This document shows, one piece after another, positions 49,901-61,519 of a stretch of DNA of 64,000 nt. The stretch is from assembly GCA_037954665.1 (NCBI GenBank), contig JBBMOL010000023.1:3906001-3970000 (forward strand). The letters run 5' to 3'. The position numbers and the translations under genes are program-made. The stretch is from Laguncularia racemosa. Taxonomy: Eukaryota; Streptophyta; Magnoliopsida; Myrtales; Combretaceae. Within the stretch, counting starts at the first letter, position 1; every line of letters starts with the position of its first letter. Below the pieces are notes generated by a model, which was not told where the DNA came from, did no database searches, and saw nothing but the letters and a program-made list of their open reading frames with translations.

Positions 49901-52485
49901 AAAACCGTAAAAACAATAAGATACAGGAGGGGAACAGAGGATAAAGTGCCACTGTCAACACAAATGCAGAAAAAGTTAGCCTCAGAAATTAACCTGTAAG
50001 GCGTAAGCAACACTCTTGTGCATAAAAGATTTCCTCTTAAGGAAAGCAGCTAACACTTCTGCCAGATGGCTAAACTGCTTGTCAGCATCTGTTGGGCTAC
50101 GACAAAAAGATGGTAGCAGTTTCCAGAGCTCATAAGCATGAGCTTTCAACTCCTTAGATAGTGATGAATCAGAAACTGACAAAAATAATTAAACAGGGTG
50201 AGAGGTCATTGTGAATAAAAAACAAAGGGGTTATCGTAGATAACAAAACAAACTCCTTTCTGAACTCAACTAAGATCTCACTTCGTGCTATTGAGAAATT
50301 TTGTATCCTCAATTCCTCTACAATGTCATTGGGCCAAGAAAAAGCAAGCAGAAAAAATTTGGGCCCAACAGAGAGAAGTTTGCCCCGTCCTTAAAATCTT
50401 GGTATAAGCTATTCTCTCTTTCACGAATAAAAAATTTCTCTGGTATGGCCCCTAATTACACAATCAAGCAAGTAGTTTGACTTTGATGCATTAGATGCCT
50501 AAGAAACACTGTTGAATGACTACCATTTGCAGTATATATAATAGAGTGTGTGTGTAGAGAGACGGAAAGAGGCACCCATATTTCTCTGGTCATGCTGGCA
50601 GCAAAACCCACAAAACCAAACCACCCCTCCACAACCTTCCCCCTCCCCACCCACCCCCCCCCCCCCCCCCCAAAAAAAAGGTAGAAAGAAAAGGATGACT
50701 GCTTAACAAAGTGCTCCCCACTAATGCCAAGTAAGGGGATGAAGGACACGTGTACATAACCTTAACCTTGCAAGTTACAGAGGATGTTTCCACACTTCAC
50801 ACTCCCAACCTAGAAGTCACCAAAGGAGCTAACTTAATCCTTGCACAGTTGCACCTATGCTCACCCTCATAACCAGCAAATGGAATGACTTCCATTATTC
50901 ATAAACATAAAATAAACAGGGATGGAATACCACATCATTAAAAGTTAGCCTATGCTAGCCAGAGCCAGACATCATCTAACTATAAACAATTAAGCCTCCT
51001 TTTCACTTAATATGACATAACACATATTTTTGTGCTTTGAGGTTCTCTAAGACAATAGCCAGCAACCATAGCCAATAGTAATCAATGTTGACATATGCTT
51101 AACAAAGCCAAATATCATCAAACTATCTGCAATCAAACCTCCTTTTCAACACAAAGAGGCTTAATGTTGAGCTGATTCATTAGACTCAAGCTTGACTTCG
51201 GTGTCATAGAAAAACATGATGCATGAAAAACTGATCATTTCAACAAAGCAGGAGGTTCGTTCAAACAGTTGGGATGTTATTCATTAGATACGCAGAAATG
51301 ACATTATTGCATAATAATCTCATATATAACTCCAGAATGAGTAAGCAAGGCTAAGAGGACATGGAGCTTGTCTCATACAACAATTCTCTTATGCTAAAAC
51401 TAATAGGACATTCCACTGAGCTGCATAATCACTTCTTATCTTTTGTAGAGTGCTCTAATAGGACAGATTTAAAATGCCATGATAATTTTCAGCAATCCTT
51501 CCTTTAGTATAAATTTCACATCACCAGTAGCTTAATTAATAGTTTAACAAACCATTAAATCTGACGCATTTAAGAAATTAATCACAATCATTGCTATTGG
51601 ATAATGCTATGATAAATTAAATGCATCAAAAGAGGAGCAAAACTTGTGTGGTTGAGTTACACAAACTGGGGGCAGTTCAACCCACTGACCTTTTCCTCAT
51701 TTTTCTTATATTCATATCATACATCAGTACATTCCAATTAAAATAAAAACATATTTCCATAATAAAGTATGGCATTGCAACTTTATTTAATAAAAAAGTT
51801 TACACCATATTAATCTATTTAAAGTTTCAGAGGAAAATAATATAGTTTGAAAAGTTTATTAAGCAAAATGCCTGTGATAGTAATACATCAAACTATAAAG
51901 GTAATAAATAACTTCACCACGTATAAATTGTTACAAGGAATCATCCATTCATTAATGATCCAAATTCATACGGTTTGAATGGGGTTGTAAAACCTATATC
52001 CAGTCAGAGAGTAAATATTTGGTGCAAATGGCTTGGTTTACCTAATCCAATGCTATCAGAAATTCAAGCATTCTCTTGAGTAAAAACACTAGTTTCAGTA
52101 GTTAATTACACAGCAAGTTAGTAACCAGACAAGAATGAGTATAAACTGGAGCAGAAGAAAGAATATGATATGCATTCACCCAAAAAAAAGGGAGATATGC
52201 AAAGCATTCATATAAATGATTATGTACCATGATTGACTCTGTTCAACAACAAAAGAAAAATTAAGAATTTCTTGTTTCAGTACCTTTGTGGCTAGCCTGC
52301 TTGAAGGATTTTGCCAGAGGCAAAATATTCTCCATGTAATACTTTAGTGAAGATCCAACAGTATAACGTTTCAAAATAGGAACCAACCAAGGGTTCTTGC
52401 AACTGTAGTCCTCATCAAGAGAAATAGGGAAAAGATTTAGCATCCTTTCTGGGCCCATTGCCACTATAGCTGATCCGAGGCAGGT
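43937..52485 (-). CDS. RRP12: RRP12-like ribosomal RNA-processing protein, C-terminal half
   Basis: Fourteen exons on the minus strand join in frame: 52485-52284, 50175-49994, 49889-49662, 49459-49311, 47254-47161, 47015-46959, 46865-46731, 46250-46182, 45862-45749, 45615-45454, 45379-45251, 45149-45048, 44461-44385, 44309-43937 (2073 nt, 690 aa plus stop). The visible part begins near AMGPERMLNLFPIS and contains helical HEAT/ARM-type repeats such as YLKVLNRI-side, FACFHILMVHTLK and EEARKVAYDVLL. It ends in a basic Lys/Arg-rich tail (44254-43940). RRP12 proteins work in nuclear pre-ribosome maturation and export. Plant relatives are, from memory, nearly twice this length, so the N-terminal half is missing. 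The first acceptor could also be 6 nt upstream (52491), in frame. One intron uses a GC donor (45250). No exon has a stop. Confidence 0.88.
46692..46718. repeat. (TAA)n microsatellite in an RRP12-like intron
   Basis: Nine or so uninterrupted TAA units on the + strand, 13 bases from the donor of the exon ending at 46731. Confidence 0.9.
47255..49310 (-). other. Long intron of the RRP12-like gene
   Basis: 2056-nt intron. A T run at 47887-47899 followed by AGGGGGTGATAAGGTCAG and TTTCATTGATGG looks like the antisense 3' end of a poly(A) retroposon on the minus strand. Its 5' boundary cannot be set. Nothing else is recognised. Confidence 0.45.
50176..52283 (-). other. Long intron of the RRP12-like gene with C18 tract
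   Basis: 2108-nt intron without a gene. 50617-50671 is C-rich and ends in 18 consecutive C (50654-50671), which is G18 on the gene's sense strand. ORFs at 50456-50793 on the minus strand are translations of this simple sequence. Confidence 0.6.
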
Positions 52486-54825
52486 CTGAAGCTGAACCAG
52501 GAAAATTTTTCAAACATCAACACAGTCATCTTACTGCAGAGGACATATGGTGCCCAAGACTAATCATTTGGTCCATTCTGTCCCAAAAAAATTACTCCAG
52601 CCCAATGTAGGAAGAAAAGAAAATTTTCACTACAGCATCATGCCTAACCCACAAAAAGTTGTGGGTTTCATCCCTTATATTCTTCTAATCAAAAGAAAAA
52701 GCAAGTGAGCAGGTCCACATCATTAAATTAATTACATCAAAACTTTTTTTCCCCTAATAATAATACTAATGTCATCTTTAAAGGATGCTAGGGAAGTAAC
52801 AAAACATTCAAAATCATTCAGAAGCTAAAATATCAAGAAAATCTAAAATAGCTCAGAAATCCACAAAATGCTGTCCAAATATTCATTTTAATCAACAAAA
52901 TAATAATAATAATAACAATCCTTTCAAAAGAATATCTTTTTAATCAAGCTATAGAGAAGAATAAGCACAGTAATCAAGGCCCAAAAATGTACCATCCAAA
53001 TGTTACAGACTTTGACTTTCTTTTCAATTATTTGCTTAAGGGATCAGGATTGCTATTTATAAAAAGATGATCAACAGTTTGCTTGATCACCTTTTCACAC
53101 AATGACTAGCCAATCGGAATTCCATCCTCTGAAGGAATGGTTTAGATAAATAATACTATCTGATTCTTAATATAATAATGATAAAAGATAGTGATTGGAG
53201 ACAGAAAATGAGGAAGTGCAAATCCATGCTTTTCAAGGTTGACAATGTAGAAGAAAGAGTTGATTCATATAGGGAAAAAATTCTTACTTTTTTTTTTAAA
53301 ACAAATAAAAACTGTGAATAAGTCTATATTAAAGGTCTTGTGTTTATGGAGGGATATATGTAATCACTTTCACTTCTATGGTATCTTATTTTGCAAATAC
53401 CTGATTCTAATTCAAGTGAAGATATCAAAGGACGAAACAAACAGACCCTCTGCCTCTCAGTCTCATCCATAGTTGTTTTCTTGTTGGAAATTTTTGACAC
53501 AAATCGGAACTTAATAAAAAATCTTGGCTTGTGTCCACAAAGAGCTAGATAGATGAACTCCAATGAGCTGGAACAGTAAATAAATTATTTGAAATTTTTC
53601 AAATTGGAGCTTTTGTTCTGATTTTTTTATTTTTGTACAACTTCTGTAATTCCATTATCCTGTTTTCACTGCTTGCATGTATTCCTCACGTATATGAAGG
53701 AAGGGGTTTTTTTTTTTTAATAAATCATCTTCTTAGCTCATAAAAAGGGATAAAAAAAAAAAAAAAAACAGTTATATTCTTCTCTGAGAAATTTCAGTGC
53801 TGTCATGTATTCCTCGCGTATATGAAGGTTAGATTTTTTCACTAACCCATCTTCTTATCTCATAAAAGGGGCAAAAGTCCACCAACTATGCTCTTTCATG
53901 AGACATTGTGTGAATAATGAATATGAATTTCCACAATCAGTAAAATTTTTCACCATGAAAAAAACTCCATGTCCAGCATGATTCCATCATGAAGTACAAA
54001 TTGTTGTGACCCACCATTTATTTTTTTTATTAGCCAATACTGCTGCAGGTGAAGCCAATAATTCTCAAAGCCCAAGTTTGACTATGAAAGTTCCCTTATT
54101 AAGGATGTATGTCAAAAGATAAGCATGCATATGGATGTTGTAAACATTGCTAAAAGAACAGGAAAATATCCTCCCTATTTAAACAACAACCATTGGGAGG
54201 GGAAAAAAAAAAAGAAAAAGAAAAAACCTAAGTGCAGTATTAACTATTTCATTGACAATTTAAAAATTAAATAAATAGAACTATCCTTTTTTGGACAAAA
54301 CAAATAAAACTACCAGCATTGACGTTCCGTCCAAAAAACAAAAACTATAAGCATTCCTTACAATCAAACAAATTATGTCATAACTCATAGAAATATGAAA
54401 TAAAAACAAAAACTTACCATGGGTCTATACCCCAATACACAGAACATAGTATATTGCTGCAATCATGCACGTGTACGTGCAAGTGCTATCACACCCACAT
54501 ACTTAGTGGAACAAATTGTACTGAGTAATTTGTGTGAGATATTTGAAACATGCAACTTATGCAATTCTTCTCAGATAACACAGAACCATATGGAGACTTA
54601 CACGGTTGGTGCCACATGTGTCAATCCTGGAATTGGTCATCAAATCAGCAAGTTTAAGTACAATCCCCCTCATATAGGTGTATGAGCTCTCCCCTATACA
54701 AGATTGCGTGTTAATCAGATAATTTTTTCTCTTTAGTCTTTATGTTGTCAGCAGATGCACATACAAACAACTATATATGAAAAACAGATTAAATTACGAT
54801 TGTAAATCTAATATCTTTTTACCTT
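52486..54825. other. Region upstream of the first visible RRP12-like exon
   Basis: Expected to hold the 5' exons if the gene were compact, but I recognise none on the minus strand. It contains a direct repeat of about 70 bp (53674-53752 and 53803-53870) separated by an A run, and several simple T and A runs. It may be intron. Confidence 0.5.
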
Positions 54826-55011
54826 TTAGATGAAGGTTCACAACCATAATTGGACTGATTACCTCTTGGCAGATGGAATGGATAAGTATAGATTGAACAA
54901 TATGGATTAGCTTTAAGAAGTAACCTTGATGGGTTCAAACTTAAGATCTCATGCAATTACCTTATGTTGTTATGAGAGTTCCGATACCTTAATCGGTAGA
55001 CCAACCCCTTA
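54826..55011 (-). mobile_element. tRNA-derived SINE, approximate limits
   Basis: On the minus strand, GGTCTACCGATTAAGG (near 55003-54988) resembles an RNA polymerase III A box, and AGTTTGAACCC (54942-54931 region) resembles a B box (GTTCRANNCC) about 50 bases downstream. The spacing is that of a tRNA, but the segment does not fold into a proper tRNA and lacks an anticodon arm I can define. I infer a SINE head. The 3' limit is a guess. Confidence 0.5.
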
Positions 55012-55346
55012 GATTTTGTTTAGAAATACGACAGGATTAGAATAAAACTAAAGGAGATAAAAATTGGAGAGAACGAAAAATGAAGACATGGAATATAATT
55101 CTTGTTTTCTTGTTCGTATAACTACAGGAAAGGAAATGAAGGGAGACTCTATAACAATTTAAAAATAAAAATAGCATTAAAATTATTGAAATGGGTTCAT
55201 GCGATTATCAAAAACTAGGAGTTCATGATGTTTTGTTAGGTAGGAAGGATAAATGAAAATGGACGAAAAAGTAAAATAATCAACTTTCACATTCTTTCTC
55301 CCCATTTTAGAGGCAGCAAAATTATATGGGTCCCATGGAATGGATT

Positions 55347-55755
55347 TGATAGTGGTCGGAGCATTACACCCTTTGACAAGGTCTACCAAAGGAGAAAACG
55401 TGGAGGGAAAGGCAGTTAGGAAAAAGAGACAATGACCGGTTAAAGGGGAGTGTGGCTAGATAAGAGTAGGACATGGGAGATGTACACGGTAGTGGGTAGT
55501 GGGTCTATAATGCAGTAGTGGACTAGTGGTAGGGATCATTATAACTGCTCATGATGTTTAACATAGAAAAATATGAATGAAAGGTAGACTCTTTTTTCAG
55601 CAACCAACATATGAGATCCTTGGTTTCTCTCCAATGAGCCCAAATCACCTAGACAATCATAGGGAAACTTGGCAGGAAATCCAGCAAACAAGTTCACAGC
55701 TTCCATCACGAGTTAGAGCACCCCAGGACTAGGTCACAAACCCTTACCACTAACA
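55347..55755 (+). repeat. Chromovirus 5' LTR
   Basis: Begins TGATAGTGGTCGG and ends CACTAACA. It matches 60451-60904 apart from substitutions, a 3-base gap near the start and one duplication in the right copy. Confidence 0.9.
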
Positions 55756-55758
55756 ATT

Positions 55759-55770
55759 TGGTATCAGAGC
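55759..55770 (+). other. Chromovirus primer-binding site
   Basis: TGGTATCAGAGC, exact initiator-Met primer site three bases after the LTR. Confidence 0.92.
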
Positions 55771-55778
55771 AGGTTCCC

Positions 55779-56770
55779 ATGGATTGGAAGAATATCCAAC
55801 AACAGCTAGAAGCGTTGTTGGCAATGCATCAAGATGATCGAACTCACCTGGAATGAATAGAAGCTAGGCAGGAACGGTTAGCTACTCAACCGGAAAGTTT
55901 GAAGCAAGAAGGAACCCTGTAGAAATCCCCGGCTCGTGGGTCAAAGAGATCGAGAAAACATCAACTGAAGGCGGTAAGGTAGAGCGGGGCATGCCTACGG
56001 CGAGACTAGCCAAATGGGATTTTCCACTATATGACGGGAATGGGGACCCTTTAAGCTAGTTTAACAAGTGTGAACAATTCTTCGAACATCAACCAGTAAC
56101 GGAGGAGGAGAGAGTGAAGATGGCAACCTTCCACCTGGAAGGGGATGCTCAGCTGTGGTTCCTCAAATTAAAAAAGGACCAACCCCAACTTAGTTGGGTA
56201 AAATTCAAGACCCTATGCGACTTGAGCTTTGTTCCCCCAATCCGGAGCAACAAGGTGGGTGAACTGGCTAAACTTAGACAGGTGAGCACAGTGGAAAGTT
56301 ATCGGCGGAGGTTCAAACAACTAAATACTAAAGTGATGGACTTGGGCTCCAAAGCATGAAATAGCCATTTTCATCAGTGGGCTGAAGGAAGCAATAGCCA
56401 TGGAAGTGGAGCTACACCACCCCACGAGCCTCTCGCAAGCCATGAGTCTTGCCAGGCTATACGAGAAGCGAAGTGTGCCACCCAAGGAAGAGGTAGAAAT
56501 CAAAAGATGGACCTTAGCGCCTACGAACAAGCCCGCATACACTAAGAGGTTAAGTAAGGCGGAGTTAGAGGAAATGAGAAGTAAAGGGCTATGTTTCAAC
56601 TGTGACGAGCCTTTCACAACAAGACATTGATGCAAAAAATATTTTGGCTGGAATGGGAGGTGGAAGAAGAGTCGGAGAAAGGTGAGGACGAAGAGGCTTT
56701 CGTGGAAGGGCAACTAGAAATCTCGCTACATGCTATGATCGAGTTGTCCAAAGCCAGACTATGAAGGTGC
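55779..56770 (+). pseudogene. Chromovirus gag remnant
   Basis: ATG at 55779 (M-D-W-K-N-I-Q-Q-Q-L-E-A-L), soon broken by TGA at a likely CGA arginine codon and by TAG. The gag core is at 56114-56359, with HLEGDAQLWF and W-V-K-F-K-T-L-C. The zinc-knuckle half CFNCDEPFTTRH is at 56594-56630, with a TGA directly after the His. It encoded the capsid and nucleocapsid of the element. Confidence 0.8.
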
Positions 56771-56789
56771 AAGGGCAAATTAGGGGGTG

Positions 56790-58354
56790 ACTGATCTCCA
56801 TGTTAATCAACTCCAGCAGCACCCACAGCTTCATATGTGCTGACCTGGTGGTCCAGTTGGGCTTGCAGATGTTATCGAAAGAAAGGTTGTGAGTAGTGGT
56901 GGCAAATGGGGCGAGGTTGTGAGTGACAGGGTTTGCAAGAGGGTCCTATTAGAGCTAGGCAGTCGGATCTTCACCACGGACCTATACTCTCTGCCACTAT
57001 GTGGCGTGGATATGGTGCTGGGAGTCAATTGGCTCCAATCCTTAGGCCCCATTTCATAGGACTTCACAGTTATGAAGATGAGCTTCCTACAAGGTTGGGA
57101 GAGGGTGCAATTACAAGGGGACATCAAGGGCACAAATCAGCCTAAAATGGCATTTGTAACAAAGGAAGGGGAAAGAGGCAATGAGTTACAACGACTGTTG
57201 GCTGAATTCCTGGACATAAGGGCTTCCGCCACCCCACCCATGCGATCATGCCATCAGACTAGAACCAGGAACGCTGCCAGTAGTAGTGCGGCCCTACCGG
57301 TACCCACACAGCCAGAAGGACGAAATAGAGCACCAATGCGAAGAGATGCTCCAAAAGGGTTTAATCCGGCCAAGCTAGTCGCCCTTCTCTTCCCCGGTGC
57401 TCTTGGTTCAGAAGGGAGACAACTCATAGCACTTCTGTGTAGACTATAGGGCCCTAAACAAGAAAAATGTTAAGGATAAGTTTCCAATACCTATCATTGA
57501 AGAACTCCTTGAAGAACAAGGTGGCACATGTTATTTTTCCAAGCTAGACTTGTGTTCGAGTTACCACCAAGTTTGAATGAGACCCACTAGCATTTCAAGT
57601 TCCTCGTCATGCCTTTTGGCCTCACCAACGTCCCTTCAACATTTTAAGCTCTCATGAATGAGGTATTCAAGGGCTATCTAAGGAAATTCATTTTAGTCTT
57701 CTTCGACGACATCCTCATCTATAACCGGTCGTGGGTTGAGCACTTTCAACATCTCAGTAGGGCCTTTTCCTTGCTATGCCAGCACCAACTTCATTTGAAG
57801 CCAACAAAGTGTACTTTCACCCGACAAGAAGTAGCTTATCTAGGGCATCTAATTTCGCACAAGGGAGTGGAAGCCGACCCCCAGAAGATAGAGGCAGTGT
57901 TATCCTGGCTGAAACCTTCTACCATCACAGCGTTACCTAGGTTCCTTGGTCTCACCAGCTATTGTAAAAAGTTTGTGCAGAATTATGGTCTTATTGCAGC
58001 CCCCTTGACTCGCATGCTAAGAAGAAACAGCTTCCAATGGACTCCTAAATCGGAGCAAGCCTTCATCTCCCTTCGAGACGCCATGACACAAGCGCCCATC
58101 CTAGCCCTCCCTAATTTCAAGTAACCCTTCGTGATGGAGTGCGATGCCTCCAATCAAGGGCTGGGAGCAGTCTTTCAATAGAATGACAGGCCCATCACCT
58201 TTTTCAATCGACCCTTCGCACAACAACACTTGCAATTGGCAGCTTACGAGAAGGAACTCATTGGCTTGGCCAAGCCTGTGAGCCACTGGAGGGCATATCT
58301 ATGGGGCAAGAGATTCAAGGTTAGAACCGATCACTATAGTCTCAAGTTCCTGCT
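56790..58354 (+). pseudogene. Chromovirus protease-RT-RNase H remnant, left part
   Basis: The protease site at about 56800-56835 reads N-S-S where D-S/T-G is needed, so it is inactive. Reverse transcriptase is spread over several frames, with V-D-Y-R-A-L-N-K-K near 57440, the catalytic FFDDILIYN at about 57694, and a long open connection 57654-58124. RNase H starts near 58127 (MECDASNQGLGAV) and runs to TDHYSLKFLL, where a solo LTR splits it at 58354. There are stops at 57576 and 58178, among others. Confidence 0.85.
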
Positions 58355-58871
58355 TGATAAGACCCGAAGATAGATCAATAGAACTAATGCAACACTCAAA
58401 ACACTAAAGAAATGAAAAAGACCGCAACACAAAAGAATTTTATTGAAGGAAATTGGTTTGGAAGCTACCTGAGCAAAGGCTCAACCGGAGAGTAAGGTCT
58501 CCGTAACAAGATTGCTAACAATATTCTATCCAACCACCATTCCCTCCAATTGATATATGCTATTTATATCAGAAGGCAATGCCACATCAGACTCTAACAA
58601 TATAACACCCATCCAGCTACTACTAACTACACCGTAGCCTACACTATATACCCAATCAGCACCCACCATAGTCCTACTACTACTACTAACAGATATAATA
58701 CACCAGCACACCACCACATACCAGACATATAACACACAAAACATATAATACCACACTGCCACTAACCCCATGCAAAACAAACATACTACACAACACTACC
58801 CCTACTAATCCTCTACCTCTCTCCTCAGACACACATTTAACAGAGGAGCATCCACCTTTGGAATCATATCA
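58355..58871 (-). mobile_element. Solo LTR nested in the chromovirus RNase H domain
   Basis: 517 bp with TGATA...TATCA ends, flanked by the direct duplication CTGCT (58350-58354 and 58872-58876). Host-element coding sequence resumes exactly after the right duplication. Read on the minus strand it has a TATA-like GATATAAATA (58570-58561) and AATAAA (58444-58439) in LTR order, so it is inserted in reverse orientation. There is no internal region, which fits LTR-LTR recombination. It resembles no other LTR in the window. Confidence 0.85.
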
Positions 58872-58876
58872 CTGCT

Positions 58877-60496
58877 TGAGCAATAGGTTTCAACATCACC
58901 GCTACAGCACTAGACCAGTAAGCTAATGGGATTCGACTTCGATGTCGAATATAGGGCAGGTCGTAAGAATAAAGTTGCCAATGCATTGTCTAGGAGAGAG
59001 GAGCCTTTGCCATCTCCTCGCCACAGCTACAACTGATAGATTTGGTGCGACAAGTGCAATCCTCCCCAAAATTACGCCAGCTCGCCTCCAGGATACAAGT
59101 GCACGAGATGGGGCCAAATTGGGCCTTCGAAAAGGGACTCGTCCTTTTCAAAATTAAATATTCCTAGAACCCTCCTCGAAGCTTTGCACCACCATCACTC
59201 AAGCCATTCACAACCAATGCCATGAGGGATATCAACACACCCTTTATCGCGTAACCCGAGACTTCTACTAGAAAGGCATGCGACATCAGGTCAAGGAGCT
59301 TGTAAAGGCCTGCCATACTTGTCAAAGGTACAAGTCAAAACACCTCCAACCCGCAGGACTCCTTCAAACACTCCCTATTCCCAGCCTGATTTGGGCCAAC
59401 ATCTCCATAGACTTCATAGACGGCCTTCCTAAATCCCTTGGGAAATCCATTCTAATGGTGGTGGTGGACCGATTCTCTAAATACGGCCACTTCATTGCCA
59501 TGAGTCACCCCTACTCGACAGTGACATTAGCCAAGTTGTTCTTTAACACAATAGTCCGACTAACCGGGCTACCAGAATCCATTGTAAGTGATCGAGATCT
59601 CACATTCACCAGCACCTTCTGGAAGGAATTGTTTAGGCTACACGGTACCAAATTGTCCTTTTCCTCAACCTACCACCTACAAAGCGACGGCCAAACAGAA
59701 GTGGTCAATAGGACCTTAGAAATGTACCTAAGGTGCTTCACTAGAGCTCACCCGCAGAGATGGGTCAATTGGGTAACATGGGTTGAGTATTGCTACAATA
59801 CAAGCTACCACTCTTCCCTCAAAACCACCCCTTTCAATGTGGTTTATGGCCGAGCTCCTCCCCAACTACTTTCCTATACTCCAGGCACGACTAAGCTAGA
59901 AGCAGTGGAGATAGCTCTACAAGACCGCGACGAAGTACTCACTAAACTAAAACTCCAGTTGGAACGCGCCCAACAAAAAATGAAGAATGGTTATGACTCT
60001 AAGCATAGGAACATCAACTTCACGATCAGCAACCTGGTGTAGCTCAAGCTCCAACAATACCAGCAAACAACCTTGTGACAAAGACACCATCAAAAATTGG
60101 CACCCAAATTTTATGGCCCTTTTTTCCATCACGAAACGCATAGGACCAGTCACCTATCACTTGTACTTGCTACTAGAGATCAAAATTCATCCAGTTTTCC
60201 ATGTTTCCGTCCTTAAACAGTTTCATGGAAAACCCCTAGAACACCCTGATCTTCCCCTGATTAGCCACGGCTTACCAATTCCAACACCATAGGCCATCCT
60301 AAAAGTTCATCGCGTGGAGCAACTCATCAAGGTCTTAATACATTGGAAGGGTTACTCACCTACGAATGCTACGTGGGAAGATGCAACAATGATCTACCAA
60401 TGCTATTCTTCCTTTGCGCACAAGGTCATGAGCCTAGTCAAAGAGGGGAGTGATAATAGTGGTCGGGGCATTACACCCTTTGACAAGGTCTACTAG
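58877..60496 (+). pseudogene. Chromovirus RNase H end, integrase and chromodomain
   Basis: 58877-59000 finishes RNase H (KLMGFDFDVEYRAGR, then NALSRREE). 59278-60042 is a 254-codon open stretch. It has the second half of the zinc finger (CHTCQRY), the integrase core with SIDFIDGLP (first D), SDRDLTFTS (second D) and DGQTEVVNR (E), and N-T-S-Y-H-S-S. All three catalytic residues are present. 60170-60292 carries HPVFHVSVLK. 60314-60420 holds a chromodomain (LIHWKGYSPTNATWED), expected to guide integration to methylated chromatin. Its frame continues 46 nt into the 3' LTR. Stops occur near 60040 and 60290. Confidence 0.88.
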
Positions 60497-60904
60497 AAGA
60501 GAAAACGTGGTGGGAAAGGCAATTGGGAAAAAGAGATAATGACCGATTAAAAGGGAGTGTGACTAGACAGGAGTAGGACATGGGAGATATACACGATAGT
60601 GGGGTAGTGGGTCTGTAATGCAGTAGTGGACTAGTGGTAGGAATATAATACGATAGTGGACTAGTGGTAGGGATCATTGTAACCACTTATGCTGTATTTA
60701 ACACAGAAAAATATGAATGAAAGGTAGACTCTCTTTTTTCAACAACCAACACCTAGCATATGAAATCTTTGAGTTCTCTCCAACGAGCCCAAATCACCTA
60801 GACAATCATAGGAAAACTCGGAAGGAAATCCAGCAAACAAGTTCACAACTTCCATCACAAGTTAGAGCGCCCTAGGACTAGATCACAAAAACTTGCCGCT
60901 AACA
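60451..60904 (+). repeat. Chromovirus 3' LTR with internal duplication
   Basis: Pairs with 55347-55755. It is 45 bp longer, mainly because the segment containing GTGGACTAGTGGTAGG (near 60625) is repeated near 60656. It ends CGCTAACA and is followed by GGATT. Confidence 0.9.
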
Positions 60905-60909
60905 GGATT

Positions 60910-61519
60910 GTTATCACTTTCTGTCCCCATCTAATTTCCATTAGAACCCAAAACTGAAAACAAATATATATATATTCCTTCATTTCCACCCTAGGCAATT
61001 CTCTCCCATCCCTTTCTCCTCTCCCAAACAAACAGTTAGTAAGGGCGTAAACTGCATACAAGGTTACATATTAAAAAAGTATTTCTTATTAGATACATAA
61101 AAAAGAATAACGAAATAAGAAGTATGTGAAAGATTTTTCTAATTGGTTTCAAATCTATAAATAATTAAGAGTTACAAAAATGCTAGTCCTCCGATCCAAG
61201 CATAAAAAACGAAACAGCTTGGGATCTTTTTAATTGAGTACTTACCAAAGATCAATGTTATTACAAGAAACCATAAAACAAGTAATATTGTAGAGGTATA
61301 GGTCATGTGATTAATACAAGGATTAATGTTATTACTAAGGTTTCATCGGATATTATGTCAAGTGATCAAGAGAAGAAATGGGCTAAAGATAAGATTAACT
61401 AAGATTCAAATCATTGATGGATGCATAGATGACAGTGAAATTAGTAATAAATAAATGAAACTCCTATCAAAGTGAATATTGCACCAATCAAGCAACTGCT
61501 TGGATTTGATATTATGTGT
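60910..61519. other. AT-rich spacer right of the chromovirus
   Basis: Continuation of the region into which the chromovirus inserted. No gene, RNA or RRP12-like exon recognised. Confidence 0.5.

Larger units (their letters stand above)
55347..60904 (+). mobile_element. Ty3/Gypsy chromovirus with both LTRs, Reina-like, decayed
   Basis: TG...CA LTRs of 409 bp (left) and 454 bp (right), flanked by the 5-bp duplication GGATT (55342-55346 and 60905-60909). Met-tRNA primer site, then gag, protease, RT, RNase H, integrase and a C-terminal chromodomain. Its size without the nested solo LTR is about 5.0 kb, and the short LTRs suit the Reina group of chromoviruses; the lineage is inference. Frames are broken in gag, RT, RNase H and after integrase. 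Confidence 0.9.

Noticed and set aside
50456..50793. Gly-rich minus-strand ORFs
   Set aside because: Translation of the C18 tract and neighbouring C-rich DNA inside an intron.
53324..53563. Minus-strand 79-codon ORF as a possible upstream RRP12 exon
   Set aside because: Its sequence does not resemble the part of RRP12 that should precede AMGPERM, and the join is not supported.
54419..54685. 88-codon plus-strand ORF with several Cys
   Set aside because: No recognisable domain, no splice context, in a TE-rich region.
54931..55003. A tRNA gene
   Set aside because: A- and B-box-like words are present but stems do not pair and no anticodon loop is visible; SINE head is more likely.
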